Shown: positions 27,955 to 35,710 of the stretch, one piece after another | Layout: each line of letters opens with the position of its first letter | Numbering within the stretch: the stretch's first letter is position 1 | Assembly (NCBI GenBank): GCA_004322045.1 | Contig: SCRN01000040.1 | Location: forward strand, 1 to 64,000 | DNA length: 64,000 nucleotides | Source: Paraburkholderia sp. | Lineage (GTDB): Bacteria; Pseudomonadota; Gammaproteobacteria; Burkholderiales; Burkholderiaceae | Direction: 5' to 3' | Notes under the pieces: generated by a model | Seen by the model: only the letters and a program-made list of their open reading frames with translations | Database searches by the model: none | Told to the model about the DNA's origin: nothing | Made by a program: the position numbers and the translations under genes

Positions 27955-28868
27955 GCTCGCTTCCCACCCGCTGCAGCGCGGTCGATGCGCTCGATTTCGG
28001 CGAGGATCAGCGCGCCAGCTTTGATGAGTGCACGACGGGGGCTTGTTGGCTTCCACCACTTCTCGGACCACGGCCAGATGTCAGGCGAACGTGCATAAAA
28101 CGCCGCGCCGCTGTTGATTGTGCGGCTTGTGTAGTCGGCTACAGCGAGGGCATAAGCAGCGCCAGCTTGAGCGAGTTGACCGTCTATGTATCCGTCATCG
28201 CGTGTCGGTGCGAACCCTTCGAGTTCGACCTGGCGGCGGCGCTCTGCCAGCACATCCCGCACCGCCTCGCTCATCGTTGGGGCAGTGGCGAGTGCGGCGC
28301 GGGCGGGTGCCTCATCGCTCCATTTCGGGAGCGGTTGCCAGCCGATGATTTCGTCACCGTCATTGCAAACCTTCTCGTAGACGTACGAGTACTCTCCGCT
28401 CATGTCTATGCCCTGCACGAACCACCCTGTTCGGCCTTTTGCTTCCTCATCTTCGTTGTCATCGATATATGCGTTCGCGTAATAGGCGGCGAACACGAAT
28501 ATTTTGCTCGGATCGTGCGCGCGACGGCATGCGACGTTGAACTCTTTGCTGTCGCCCCGTTTAACGGGCGGCTCGCCGGTTTGCCAATCCGCCTGCTCGT
28601 CCACCACCTCCCGCCTATCAGCAGGTCCCGAAAGTGCTGCACGAAAGGCGTTGCGTAGAACATTCACCGCTCCGTGAATGTTTTCTTCATGCTTGGTCTG
28701 AATGCCGGCGATTTGGAGAACAAGTCCGCGCAGCGTCGCGTCGTCGGGCATCCCCCCCTCAGCAGGCGCAGCGCTGGCGGCAAGCAGCTTGCGAATAATC
28801 GCAGCGTCGCTCTCTGCGAGCTGGCGCCCCATTTCTTCGGCCTCCGCCCGTTCCTCTTTAGTTAGCAT
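27951..28868 (-). CDS. Phage hypothetical protein
   Basis: This 305-residue protein has a charged N-terminal helix (MLTKEERAEAEEMGRQLAES), a middle part like phage DUF551-type modules (GWFVQGIDMSGEYSYVYEK), and a C-terminal module (VRDVLAERRRQVELEGF ... WPWSEKWWKPTSPRRALIKA) that recurs in many phage early proteins. Its ATG lies inside the end of the reverse transcriptase gene, with GGAGGAG as its ribosome site. Confidence 0.65.
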   Translation of the reverse strand: MLTKEERAEAEEMGRQLAESDAAIIRKLLAASAAPAEGGMPDDATLRGLVLQIAGIQTKHEENIHGAVNVLRNAFRAALSGPADRREVVDEQADWQTGEPPVKRGDSKEFNVACRRAHDPSKIFVFAAYYANAYIDDNEDEEAKGRTGWFVQGIDMSGEYSYVYEKVCNDGDEIIGWQPLPKWSDEAPARAALATAPTMSEAVRDVLAERRRQVELEGFAPTRDDGYIDGQLAQAGAAYALAVADYTSRTINSGAAFYARSPDIWPWSEKWWKPTSPRRALIKAGALILAEIERIDRAAAGGKRA

Positions 28869-30205
28869 TTATGGCTCCTCCGATAGGTTTGGGTGAATTG
28901 TTTGTTGACGGTGTACCCGCGGTCTCGCAAGACGTTCGCGAGGTTTGCTCTGTCGTAATGGCTTGCCGACGCTTGGCGCAGCAGCCCGAAGTAGGAGTTC
29001 GCGACAGGCATCAATTCGCCGGCCGGTGTCACCGATACGCGCCGCAAGCCTTCGGAAAATGTCCTCCGGCGCGTGTAGCGGCGCCACGGTTTGATGACCT
29101 GGCCAACGAAATCGACGCCCCGCTCGATCGGCTGAAGGATCGTCTTGCGCGGATTTATCTGGACGCCGAGCCGCTTGGGCAAGAAGCCGGTCACGTCGGC
29201 GAGCATTTCGTTCAGCCGCACCGCCGATTCATGCAGGAAAAGGAAGTCGTCCACATATCGGATGTAATGGCGCGCACCGAGCACATGCTTCGCGCGCTGG
29301 TCCAAAACATCGAGGTAGACGTTCGCAAAGAACTGACTTGACAGGTTTCCGATTGGGAGCCCCATATAGGGTTCCTGCTCGAGCAGACGCTTGTGTCGAG
29401 GAACGAGTTGCATCATTGCCGGATCACCGCGGTATTCGAAGTCGGTGCGCGGATCGTGCATCAGCACGAGTTCGGTCAGCTCGCGCCAGAACGGTTCGGA
29501 GATCTTCGAGAGCAACAATTCGCGCAGGATGCGCTTGTCGATGCTTACGAAGAAGTTCGCTAGATCGCACTTCAGGTAATACGCCGGCCGCGTCCAGTTC
29601 TGCGTAATCGAGCGAATCTTTGCCTCGAGGCGCGCGGCCGCATATAGCGTTCCGCGCCCCTTGATGCAAGCGCACGAATCGGCGATGAATGAGCGTTCGA
29701 AGCACGTCCCGATCCGGTTGTAGATCAGGTGATGCACGATACGATCGCGAAACGCAGCCGCCCATACTTCGCGTGGCTTCGGTCGCGTGATGACGAAGCA
29801 CTTCGAGCGGCCCGGCGTATAGCTGCCGTCGACCAGCTCGTCGTAGAGTCGGCGCAAGTTGCCTTCGAGCCGCATCTCGAATGCAAGCGCCGCATTGCTG
29901 TTTCGCTTCGTCCGCCGGCAGTCGAGGTAAGCCTCGACTAGCTCGGCGAACGAGAATGGCCCTCGATCTGCGGACGGCTCGGGCACGGAACCGGTTGTTC
30001 TGTTGGTTGTTGTTCTGGTTGCCGTTGTTGAAGTTCTGATACCAAGCCCAGCCGGAAATATCGTGCTATCTACGTCGCCCGACCGATTGCTCAGCCGAGA
30101 AACTGCGCTGGACCTATCCGCACTCCGGCGGTCGGTTTCCTCATTGCGCATGGCGGTGGCCTTGTGAGCCAGCGGCACGACCAGATTGAAAGATCGCTCA
30201 GCCAT
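28862..30205 (-). CDS. DGR-type reverse transcriptase
   Basis: This is an RNA-directed DNA polymerase of the diversity-generating retroelement class. The core starts at SFAELVEAYLDCRRTKR. It has the DGR-typical PFRD-like block (AAAFRDRIVHHLIYNRI), the YLKCDLANFFVSIDK catalytic block, GLPIGNLSSQFFANVYLD (the DGR form of motif 4) and the YVDD active site at 29246-29257. The family copies the template RNA with random errors at adenines. Start: ATG 30205 overlaps the avd stop and has GGAGGT upstream, which makes 447 residues with TR inside the frame. GTG 29986, just after the adenine-rich part of TR, would give 374 residues and contain the whole conserved core. Confidence 0.93.
   Translation of the reverse strand: MAERSFNLVVPLAHKATAMRNEETDRRSADRSSAVSRLSNRSGDVDSTIFPAGLGIRTSTTATRTTTNRTTGSVPEPSADRGPFSFAELVEAYLDCRRTKRNSNAALAFEMRLEGNLRRLYDELVDGSYTPGRSKCFVITRPKPREVWAAAFRDRIVHHLIYNRIGTCFERSFIADSCACIKGRGTLYAAARLEAKIRSITQNWTRPAYYLKCDLANFFVSIDKRILRELLLSKISEPFWRELTELVLMHDPRTDFEYRGDPAMMQLVPRHKRLLEQEPYMGLPIGNLSSQFFANVYLDVLDQRAKHVLGARHYIRYVDDFLFLHESAVRLNEMLADVTGFLPKRLGVQINPRKTILQPIERGVDFVGQVIKPWRRYTRRRTFSEGLRRVSVTPAGELMPVANSYFGLLRQASASHYDRANLANVLRDRGYTVNKQFTQTYRRSHKC
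29966..30056 (-). repeat. DGR template repeat (TR), 91 nt
   Basis: In the sense direction (leftward) TR contains a run of AAC codons bounded by constant ends TCCGGCTGGGCTTGG and CGTGCCCGAGCCGTCCGCAG. It has 27 adenines. It aligns without gaps to VR1 and VR2, and every mismatch is at a TR adenine. It lies between avd and the conserved part of the reverse transcriptase, the usual DGR order. Confidence 0.96.
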
Positions 30206-30575
30206 GGGAGCCTTGACCTCCATGGAGCGGGCGATTAGCTGCGGACTTCTTCCACCCGGTGGCCTGCTTCCCGATGCTGGTCGTTTGCTCGACGGCGTTT
30301 GCGTAGACGTCGCGCGAAATCATGCGCTTGTCCATGCCGAGACGAAGAATCAGCTCGATCACCTGCACGCGCTCGAGCAGCTCGTCCAGGTGAGGCGACT
30401 TATCGGCGGCGACGTTGGCGCGGAACACGAGAATCGTGATCTCGACGGACTCGTCCATCATGCGCTTACCCATGTTGCCCTTGGTATCGCGCGGCATGTT
30501 TTTGACGGCGCCCATCACCACATCGAACAGCTTGTAAGCCGCCTTGTAGATCGGGAGTTGGGTGTGAATGGCCAC
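30198..30575 (-). CDS. avd: Avd-like accessory variability determinant
   Basis: This 125-residue basic, all-helical protein (LPIYKAAYKLFDVVMGAVKN, then MMDESVEITILVFRANVA, then LLERVQVIELILRLG) fits the four-helix bundle of DGR accessory proteins. In the Bordetella phage system Avd binds the reverse transcriptase and template RNA and is essential for mutagenic retrohoming. It starts at GTG 30575, 15 nt after target gene 1. Assignment rests on fold pattern and position. Confidence 0.88.
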   Translation of the reverse strand: MAIHTQLPIYKAAYKLFDVVMGAVKNMPRDTKGNMGKRMMDESVEITILVFRANVAADKSPHLDELLERVQVIELILRLGMDKRMISRDVYANAVEQTTSIGKQATGWKKSAANRPLHGGQGSHG

Positions 30576-30590
30576 GGTGGATTTAAATGA

Positions 30591-31055
30591 TTAAATTACC
30601 GAAGGAATAAATCTGCGGACGGCTCGGGCACGGAACCGGTCGCTCTGCCGGTAGTTGCCCTGGTAGCCGTCGTAGAAGTACTGACACCAAGCCCAGCCGG
30701 AGTTCTCCTCATACGCTTCGCCGGACCAATACCAAGCGGCCTCGAACTCGCCTTTTAGGTTGGCGAACAGGAGCGATTGCTCGCGCCGCGTCGGAAGATC
30801 ACCTCCGCGCTCAGCGGCCCATTCCTTTGCGTCCGACCAGGTGATCTCCTCGACATCTGCCGGAAGCAAAATCACGTAGTGACTGAGCGTGCCGTCGTCG
30901 TTGAAGATCGGGCCCGCCACGCGCTCGCCGGCCGCAAGCGGAATCGTCACCGCATCGATGTGGTACTCCGTTGCCTTGGGCTGATTTTTGAATTGCTCGA
31001 TCAAGGTGGCGATGCGTGATTGCTCGGCCTCGATATGTTCAAGCGTGATCGTCAT
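30591..31055 (-). CDS. DGR target protein 1 (C-type-lectin/DUF1566-like)
   Basis: This 154-residue protein has a helical N-terminus (residues 1-30) and a C-terminal domain of the DUF1566/C-type lectin kind: TWSDAKEWAAERGGDLPTRREQ, then WYWSGEAYEENSGWAW and the closing RFRARAVRR. The last third is VR1, in which 11 residues are variable and displayed on the lectin scaffold. No signal peptide or transmembrane segment is visible. ATG 31055 follows GAGGA. The ligand is unknown. Confidence 0.9.
   Translation of the reverse strand: MTITLEHIEAEQSRIATLIEQFKNQPKATEYHIDAVTIPLAAGERVAGPIFNDDGTLSHYVILLPADVEEITWSDAKEWAAERGGDLPTRREQSLLFANLKGEFEAAWYWSGEAYEENSGWAWCQYFYDGYQGNYRQSDRFRARAVRRFIPSVI
30611..30701 (-). 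repeat. DGR variable repeat VR1, 91 nt
   Basis: VR1 occupies the 3' end of target gene 1. Numbering TR 1-91 in the sense direction, it differs at 17, 22, 28, 31, 37, 43, 44, 49, 53, 54, 59 and 61: twelve changes, all from A (seven or more to G, the rest to T). Resulting variable residues are C, Y, Y, D, Y, G, N, Y, R, S, D. There are no indels, and the constant 3' segment is identical to TR. Confidence 0.96.
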
Positions 31056-31085
31056 TGCAATCCTCGATTGGAAATGGATGAATGG

Positions 31086-31451
31086 TTAAATCGACAATCT
31101 GCGGACGGCTCGGGCACGGAACCGGCCGAGCTGTCGGTCGTAGTCCTGGCTGCCGTAGAGGAAGTCCTGAAACCAAGCCCAGCCGGAATAGCCGGGATCG
31201 GTATCGGGCGTGTTCGACCAGTACGCAGCCGCTTTGAACTGCTCGCGATGCTGCTCATAGGCGATGATGAGTTCTGCGCGCGTTAGTAAGTCGCCGCCGA
31301 TGCTCTTCGCCCAATCCATCTGCTCTTGCCACGATGCGCCGTCGTTGTCTCCGGGGAGCATGATCGTATGTGTGACTTCGCCGTTGGCGTTCACGAATCC
31401 GCCGAGGTAGATCTCGCCGTCAGCGAGCGGCGGCAATTGAATCTGCTGCAT
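31086..31451 (-). CDS. DGR target protein 2 (C-type-lectin/DUF1566-like)
   Basis: This 121-residue paralogue of target 1 starts MQQIQLPPLADGEIYLGGF with AGGAG upstream. It lacks the N-terminal helix of target 1. The shared domain includes SWQEQMDWAKSIGGDLLTRAE, AAAYWSNTPD and the closing RFRARAVRR, with VR2 as its C-terminal third. No secretion signal is visible. It lies 30 nt before target 1 in the same operon. Confidence 0.9.
   Translation of the reverse strand: MQQIQLPPLADGEIYLGGFVNANGEVTHTIMLPGDNDGASWQEQMDWAKSIGGDLLTRAELIIAYEQHREQFKAAAYWSNTPDTDPGYSGWAWFQDFLYGSQDYDRQLGRFRARAVRRLSI
31097..31187 (-). repeat. DGR variable repeat VR2, 91 nt
   Basis: VR2 ends target gene 2. Relative to TR it differs at 17, 22, 28, 29, 31, 38, 43, 46, 49, 53, 58, 59, 61 and 62: fourteen changes, all at A (to G, T or C). 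Variable residues are F, D, L, Y, S, D, Y, D, R, L, G. The set differs from VR1, so the two were mutagenised independently. Confidence 0.96.
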
Positions 31452-31494
31452 GGTTTCTCCTAGAAAAAGTGCTGCGAGTGGTAAGCGGACGGCG

Positions 31495-31899
31495 TTATGC
31501 TGTCGATTCCGTATCGCCTCGGGCATCAGCGCCGGTGATGCGTTTCTGCATTTCAGTGAGCTCGGTACGAGCGACATTCCACCAGTTGGCGCCATGCTTC
31601 AGCACAAGCGTTATGAACCAATGGAGAACGACCGCTTGCTCGTCTTCGGCCTTGGTTTTGATATCGGTGCCGGCTTCCCGCATAACCTGCGCATCTTCAT
31701 CCTCGAACTGGAGGGCGGCGCGGTTGTGCAACTTCTCGACGAGCTTGGCCGTGTCGCCGGCCGGCTCGTAATAGGCTTCAGCGAAACGCTGCAGGGCTGC
31801 GAAGCTACCGCTGACGCTCCGGTATTCCTCGCGCCCAATCTTGCCGTTCAGGAGCACGGTAAGGCCGGCATCATGTGCCAGCAGTGCTATGTCTTTCAT
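31495..31899 (-). CDS. Phage hypothetical protein
   Basis: This 134-residue mostly helical protein starts MKDIALLAHDAGLTVLLNG and has an acidic, amphipathic C-terminal helix ending in an Asp/Glu-rich tail. Its ATG overlaps the stop of the ParB-like gene. Function unknown. It lies 43 nt before the DGR targets. Confidence 0.7.
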   Translation of the reverse strand: MKDIALLAHDAGLTVLLNGKIGREEYRSVSGSFAALQRFAEAYYEPAGDTAKLVEKLHNRAALQFEDEDAQVMREAGTDIKTKAEDEQAVVLHWFITLVLKHGANWWNVARTELTEMQKRITGADARGDTESTA

Positions 31900-33557
31900 G
31901 CTGCGGCTCCTGTCGGATATGGCCAGTCGGGATTGGTGGCGTTGTATTGTTCGGCCGGCGACATTTCCACCGCTGCTTTTTTGGGCTTTGCAGCCTTCTT
32001 TGCCGCCGGCGCCTTCGGTTTGGCTTTTGCCTTCACCGTGGCTTTTCGCTCGGCATCGACTTCCTTGCGAATGGCGGCGGGATCGAGGCCGCGATGGCGC
32101 GCGATCGCCTCGAGCAGATCCGGTTTCCCATTGCTGTAGGTCGCCGAGACTGACTCGTTGATTAGGGCAACGTCCATGAGCAAGAGGCTGATCGCGGCGG
32201 GGTCGGCGGCCTCCAGCTCGTCGAGCTTCTTCGCGAAATCTGCCTCGCTGAGCGGCTTTTGGTCCCAACCTTGCAGCTTTGTGAGCCGCTTTTGGTTCTC
32301 GCTCCAAAGGCGCGTATAGAAGGCGAGCGCGACGACCTTGAGGTCCATGCCGTCGAGCCCCGACGATGCGTATGCGGCGCGCACGCCGGCGAATAGGCGG
32401 CCGCGATAGGCGTCTTCCGCCTTCTTCTTCGCATCCTCGCGCGCGTTCGGGTTGGATGATGACGAACGCTGTAGCTCGATGCCCTTGTCCGCAAGCAGCT
32501 TCTTGAGATCGGCCCGCGGGACGACGTCAATAAACTTCTTTTCGTGCGGGTCCTCGAGCACGGCCGCGACCTTGGCACCTTTAGCGCCGACGAGTTGCCG
32601 GTAGGTTCGATATTTCGGATCCGCAGCGCAATGGGAATCGAGGTCGATATAGTCGCCCTTGAGGGCACCATAACGGTCGGGCTTGATCTTCTTGGCCTCG
32701 GCCCCGGCGATCACCGTGCGGCCGGCAGCTTCCGCCTCAGCGCGCTTTTGTGCGGCCGCGGCCTCGCGCTTCTTTGCGAAGCAGCTCGGATCCGTACAAA
32801 TGTTCTTGCCGTCGATATCGCCGAATAGATCAGGGGCACTACCGGTGCGCTTTGGACACGGGCCGCAGGCGCCGGCGGCGGCCACAAGTGACGCTTCCGA
32901 GGTCTTGAAAGGTGCTTGGTCAAGTCGCAGCATGAAACGCTGCTGGAGGATCCGCGACGCCTCGCGCGGCGTCGCGACATCTTCACCGAATGACGGCCGC
33001 GTGATTTCCTTGACTGCCTCGTCCTGCAGCTCGACGGGCATGCGCGCAATCATCAGCGCCGTTCGATCGACGAGCTTTCCGTCGAAGAATGCATTGCGGG
33101 CTGATTCCGTGAGCGAGCATAATTTCAGTCGCCGGCGGATGTACGACGGTTCTTCGCTGACCTCATCGGCGATCTGTTCAGCGGTCCAGCCGCGCTTGAA
33201 AAGAACCTCGTAAGCATCCGCCTCCTCGAGAGGGTGGAGATCTTCCCGCTTGAGGTTCTCGATGATCTGAAGGTGCAAGACCTCGTCGTCCGATAGGTCT
33301 TTCACAAGCACAGGCACTTCATTTAGCTCGGCCGAGCACGCGGCGCGATATCGGCGCTCGCCGGCGACGATCTCGTAAAAGTCGGGTTCACCGGGCCATG
33401 GCCGAACGAGCAACGGTTGCATGACGCCATGCTTTTGTACGCTCGCGGTCATTTCGCGGTGCACCGCCTCCGCGAAGCGTTTCCGCGGATTCGTTGGCGA
33501 CGGGCGCAGTACCGCGCGCCGCAGGCTCGAAGGTATCGTTGTCGGAACGGTGGACAT
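31896..33557 (-). CDS. ParB/RepB/Spo0J-like DNA-binding protein
   Basis: This 553-residue protein has an N-terminal ParB/Srx domain (NPRKRF, then VAGERRYRAA near residue 70), a central HTH (GWTAEQIADEVSEEPSYIRR), a cysteine pair region (CGPCPKRTG ... CTDPSCFAKK) and a Lys/Ala-rich C-terminus. Similar proteins occur on plasmids and phages without a ParA partner and may bind or nick DNA rather than partition it. No parA or parS is visible here. Confidence 0.82.
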   Translation of the reverse strand: MSTVPTTIPSSLRRAVLRPSPTNPRKRFAEAVHREMTASVQKHGVMQPLLVRPWPGEPDFYEIVAGERRYRAACSAELNEVPVLVKDLSDDEVLHLQIIENLKREDLHPLEEADAYEVLFKRGWTAEQIADEVSEEPSYIRRRLKLCSLTESARNAFFDGKLVDRTALMIARMPVELQDEAVKEITRPSFGEDVATPREASRILQQRFMLRLDQAPFKTSEASLVAAAGACGPCPKRTGSAPDLFGDIDGKNICTDPSCFAKKREAAAAQKRAEAEAAGRTVIAGAEAKKIKPDRYGALKGDYIDLDSHCAADPKYRTYRQLVGAKGAKVAAVLEDPHEKKFIDVVPRADLKKLLADKGIELQRSSSSNPNAREDAKKKAEDAYRGRLFAGVRAAYASSGLDGMDLKVVALAFYTRLWSENQKRLTKLQGWDQKPLSEADFAKKLDELEAADPAAISLLLMDVALINESVSATYSNGKPDLLEAIARHRGLDPAAIRKEVDAERKATVKAKAKPKAPAAKKAAKPKKAAVEMSPAEQYNATNPDWPYPTGAAA

Positions 33558-33563
33558 GGCTGA

Positions 33564-34007
33564 TTAGTGGGTCGTGGGCTTGGAATTGGTCGCGGAGATC
33601 TCGATCTCGAACGCGGCCGGGAGCCAGCTGAGAACGGACTCCGCGGCTTCTTTGGCGGCGCGGATCTGCTCGGCCTCTTGCCGCTCGATCTCGCGATGGA
33701 GGATTCGCAGCGCGTCAAGGCAACCAGGGTCGCGACGCGGGTCGTCGAGCCAAACTGCCGTCCATTGCCCCTCGCCGAAGCGGCGATTGAAGCCGATGAA
33801 TGCGCTTTCACGGGTGCCGGCTACGAGAACCGCGTTGCTGCCTGTCGCATCGCATTCCTGAATGCAGCACATAGCGAAGGGAGCGTAGGGGAGCGTCCAG
33901 TCGTCAAAATGGGTGATGGCGGCGGGCTTGCCATCGTCCGCGAGCGCGAAGATTGCGTGTTGCCGATCGCTCGGCCGCGTGTCGTTGAAAACGTAGATGA
34001 TCTTCAT
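33564..34007 (-). CDS. Phage hypothetical protein
   Basis: This 147-residue protein begins MKIIYVFNDTRPSDRQHAIF and has a helical, charged C-terminal third. Its ATG overlaps the TGA of the 55-residue gene upstream. Function unknown. Confidence 0.65.
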   Translation of the reverse strand: MKIIYVFNDTRPSDRQHAIFALADDGKPAAITHFDDWTLPYAPFAMCCIQECDATGSNAVLVAGTRESAFIGFNRRFGEGQWTAVWLDDPRRDPGCLDALRILHREIERQEAEQIRAAKEAAESVLSWLPAAFEIEISATNSKPTTH

Positions 34008-34171
34008 TTCGACTTCCTCTTTGAGAGACGTCGGCCGCGATGCTCGGCGGCGCGGATGTGAGCTCGAATCAATCGATGGGCGGCGCGTAGATCGATGCTG
34101 TGGCCCTGCAGGTCAACCAGAACCTGCCATGCGGTAGGCGTGTCGGCGCGTCGCCGGCGCGCGGCTGCCAT
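34004..34171 (-). CDS. Small basic phage protein
   Basis: This 55-residue Arg/Lys-rich protein starts MAAARRRRADTPTAWQ. Its stop overlaps the next start (AATGA) and its start overlaps the upstream stop (TAATG), which supports real translation. Possibly nucleic-acid binding from composition. Function unknown. Confidence 0.65.
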   Translation of the reverse strand: MAAARRRRADTPTAWQVLVDLQGHSIDLRAAHRLIRAHIRAAEHRGRRLSKRKSK

Positions 34172-34872
34172 TAGTCGCTGCGGCCGCGGTAGTAGGTGTC
34201 GATGTTGTCTTCATTGCCATCGACGATCAGCTTCGTGCCGGCGGCATACATCTGGAAAAGGCGGTGTTCGAAGTTGAACAACGGGCCGATGAAAAGGGCC
34301 TTCTTTGGATCCAAGTCGCCGATCTTGAGGCTATAGACGTGCCCGATGTCGGTCGTTGCAATCTGGTATTTGCACGAGTACTTCGATTTGTCTTCTTCGC
34401 GATCCAGAAAGATGTGGTGGTATCCCGCAACGTTTCCGCCACCCTCGACGATTAGCGTAATACGCTCGCTGCTGTCATCGCATGAGCAGCCATATCGCTC
34501 GCTTTCATATTTCACGAAATCGGAGACCAACTCGGACAATTTGATTTCGGCCGGAGCGGGCGCCAAGAGGGCTGCCAACTGCTTTTCGACGTGCTTCGCG
34601 ATCGAATCTTCCGCGAGCTGACTGACCTGGTTGCGGATCGTCTTCAGGATGAAATCGTTGTAGCCCGGCAGCCCGAGATTTGAAAAATCGATCTGCATGG
34701 CATTCTTCACGTGCTCACCCAACGCCTGACCGAATTGGGAATATGAGCGCAAGTGCTCGTTGATGATCGATGCGACGGTCTTGGTCAGGTTTTCTTCGAT
34801 TGCTTTCTCGATCACGCCAGACGCAACGATGTTCGCGAATGCGTTGCCGACGGCTTGTTGAAGTTGTTCCAT
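34171..34872 (-). CDS. Phage hypothetical protein
   Basis: This 233-residue protein starts MEQLQQAVGNAFANIVAS after a GAGGATG site. The N-terminal 120 residues are helical; the C-terminal half is beta-rich (ERITLIVEGGGNVAGYHHIF). Function unknown. Confidence 0.65.
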   Translation of the reverse strand: MEQLQQAVGNAFANIVASGVIEKAIEENLTKTVASIINEHLRSYSQFGQALGEHVKNAMQIDFSNLGLPGYNDFILKTIRNQVSQLAEDSIAKHVEKQLAALLAPAPAEIKLSELVSDFVKYESERYGCSCDDSSERITLIVEGGGNVAGYHHIFLDREEDKSKYSCKYQIATTDIGHVYSLKIGDLDPKKALFIGPLFNFEHRLFQMYAAGTKLIVDGNEDNIDTYYRGRSD

Positions 34873-34992
34873 ATCATCCTCACGGAAAAAGCGGGGCGCC
34901 AGACGGGCCGCCCGCTGAAAGCACACGGCTACGGGGATAGCCAGCGTGAGACCACTTGAAAGCGCGCCCTGAATTCGGCGCGGCTAATTCGG

Positions 34993-35436
34993 TCAGGCGC
35001 CGACGGCGCGCTCGACGTTGATGGAGTCGAGGAATTCGAGAAGGCGAGACGTTTCTTCGCGGCTGAGCTTGATCTCTTTACTGCCCTTCGAGACGGTCAC
35101 CTGACCATTCGAAAAGAATCCGAAGTGGCAGCGAGCCTCATTCGTCGAAGACTCGTCAGCCGTCGCAATGGTGCGGGGAGTGCGAGGAGCACGCGAAAGC
35201 AAGACAATCCGGCCATCGCTCGCGTCGACGAGCGACTGCGCAGGGAAGTAGATGAAAACATCACGGCCGCTGCCTTCGGACTTCTTCTTGTCACGCTTTA
35301 CGCGCCCAGCGTCGATATATGATTTGAGACGCGATTGCACGTCTTCAGCAGTCATATCGAGCTCGTCACCAATCTCGGCCGCCGTAAAGCCCGGGTGGTC
35401 GACGATCGTTTGCAGAATCTTTTCAATGGAGGCCAT
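34993..35436 (-). CDS. Winged-helix phage protein
   Basis: This 147-residue protein has an N-terminal winged helix (ILQTIVDHPGFTAAEIGDEL, then VQSRLKSYIDAGRVKRDKKK) and a C-terminal part of ~50 residues (VTVSKGSKEIKLSREETSRL). Probably a DNA-binding regulator of the early operon; target unknown. Confidence 0.65.
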   Translation of the reverse strand: MASIEKILQTIVDHPGFTAAEIGDELDMTAEDVQSRLKSYIDAGRVKRDKKKSEGSGRDVFIYFPAQSLVDASDGRIVLLSRAPRTPRTIATADESSTNEARCHFGFFSNGQVTVSKGSKEIKLSREETSRLLEFLDSINVERAVGA

Positions 35437-35442
35437 GGCGGC

Positions 35443-35709
35443 TCACTCCTCATCTAAATCGTTGGCGGCGCGCCGCTTGATATCGACGACTCCGTCGAAG
35501 CCAAGCGATGACTGCACGGACGTGTGTTGCCGAGGACGCAGTGCCACGCGGCGCGCCTTCGGATTTGGGTGAAGCTGCGCGCGCACAGCCGCCTGAACGG
35601 CGGCGCGCAGCGCGGGATTCGAAAGTGCCTCCTCTGGCGCGCCCGCACCCAATGTCGCGCACGCAGGGGCGAGCAGCTCATCAGGAAGGCGGGTCGGCGT
35701 CGCGCGCAT
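35443..35709 (-). CDS. Phage hypothetical protein
   Basis: This 88-residue protein starts MRATPTRLPDELLAPACATL and ends in an acidic tail. It lies 1 nt from the gene upstream and 6 nt from the gene downstream. Function unknown. Confidence 0.55.
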   Translation of the reverse strand: MRATPTRLPDELLAPACATLGAGAPEEALSNPALRAAVQAAVRAQLHPNPKARRVALRPRQHTSVQSSLGFDGVVDIKRRAANDLDEE

Positions 35710-35710
35710 T

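Noticed and set aside
28862-30205. Reverse transcriptase as retron, group II intron or abortive-infection type
   Set aside because: There is no msr/msd-like structured RNA and no intron maturase or ribozyme; the GLPIGNLSSQ and YVDD blocks and the TR/VR pairs fit the DGR class.
29966-31187. Three similar 91-nt segments as ordinary direct repeats or insertion-sequence remnants
   Set aside because: Mismatches are confined to template adenines and the copies lie at gene ends next to a DGR reverse transcriptase and Avd; ordinary decay would hit all bases.
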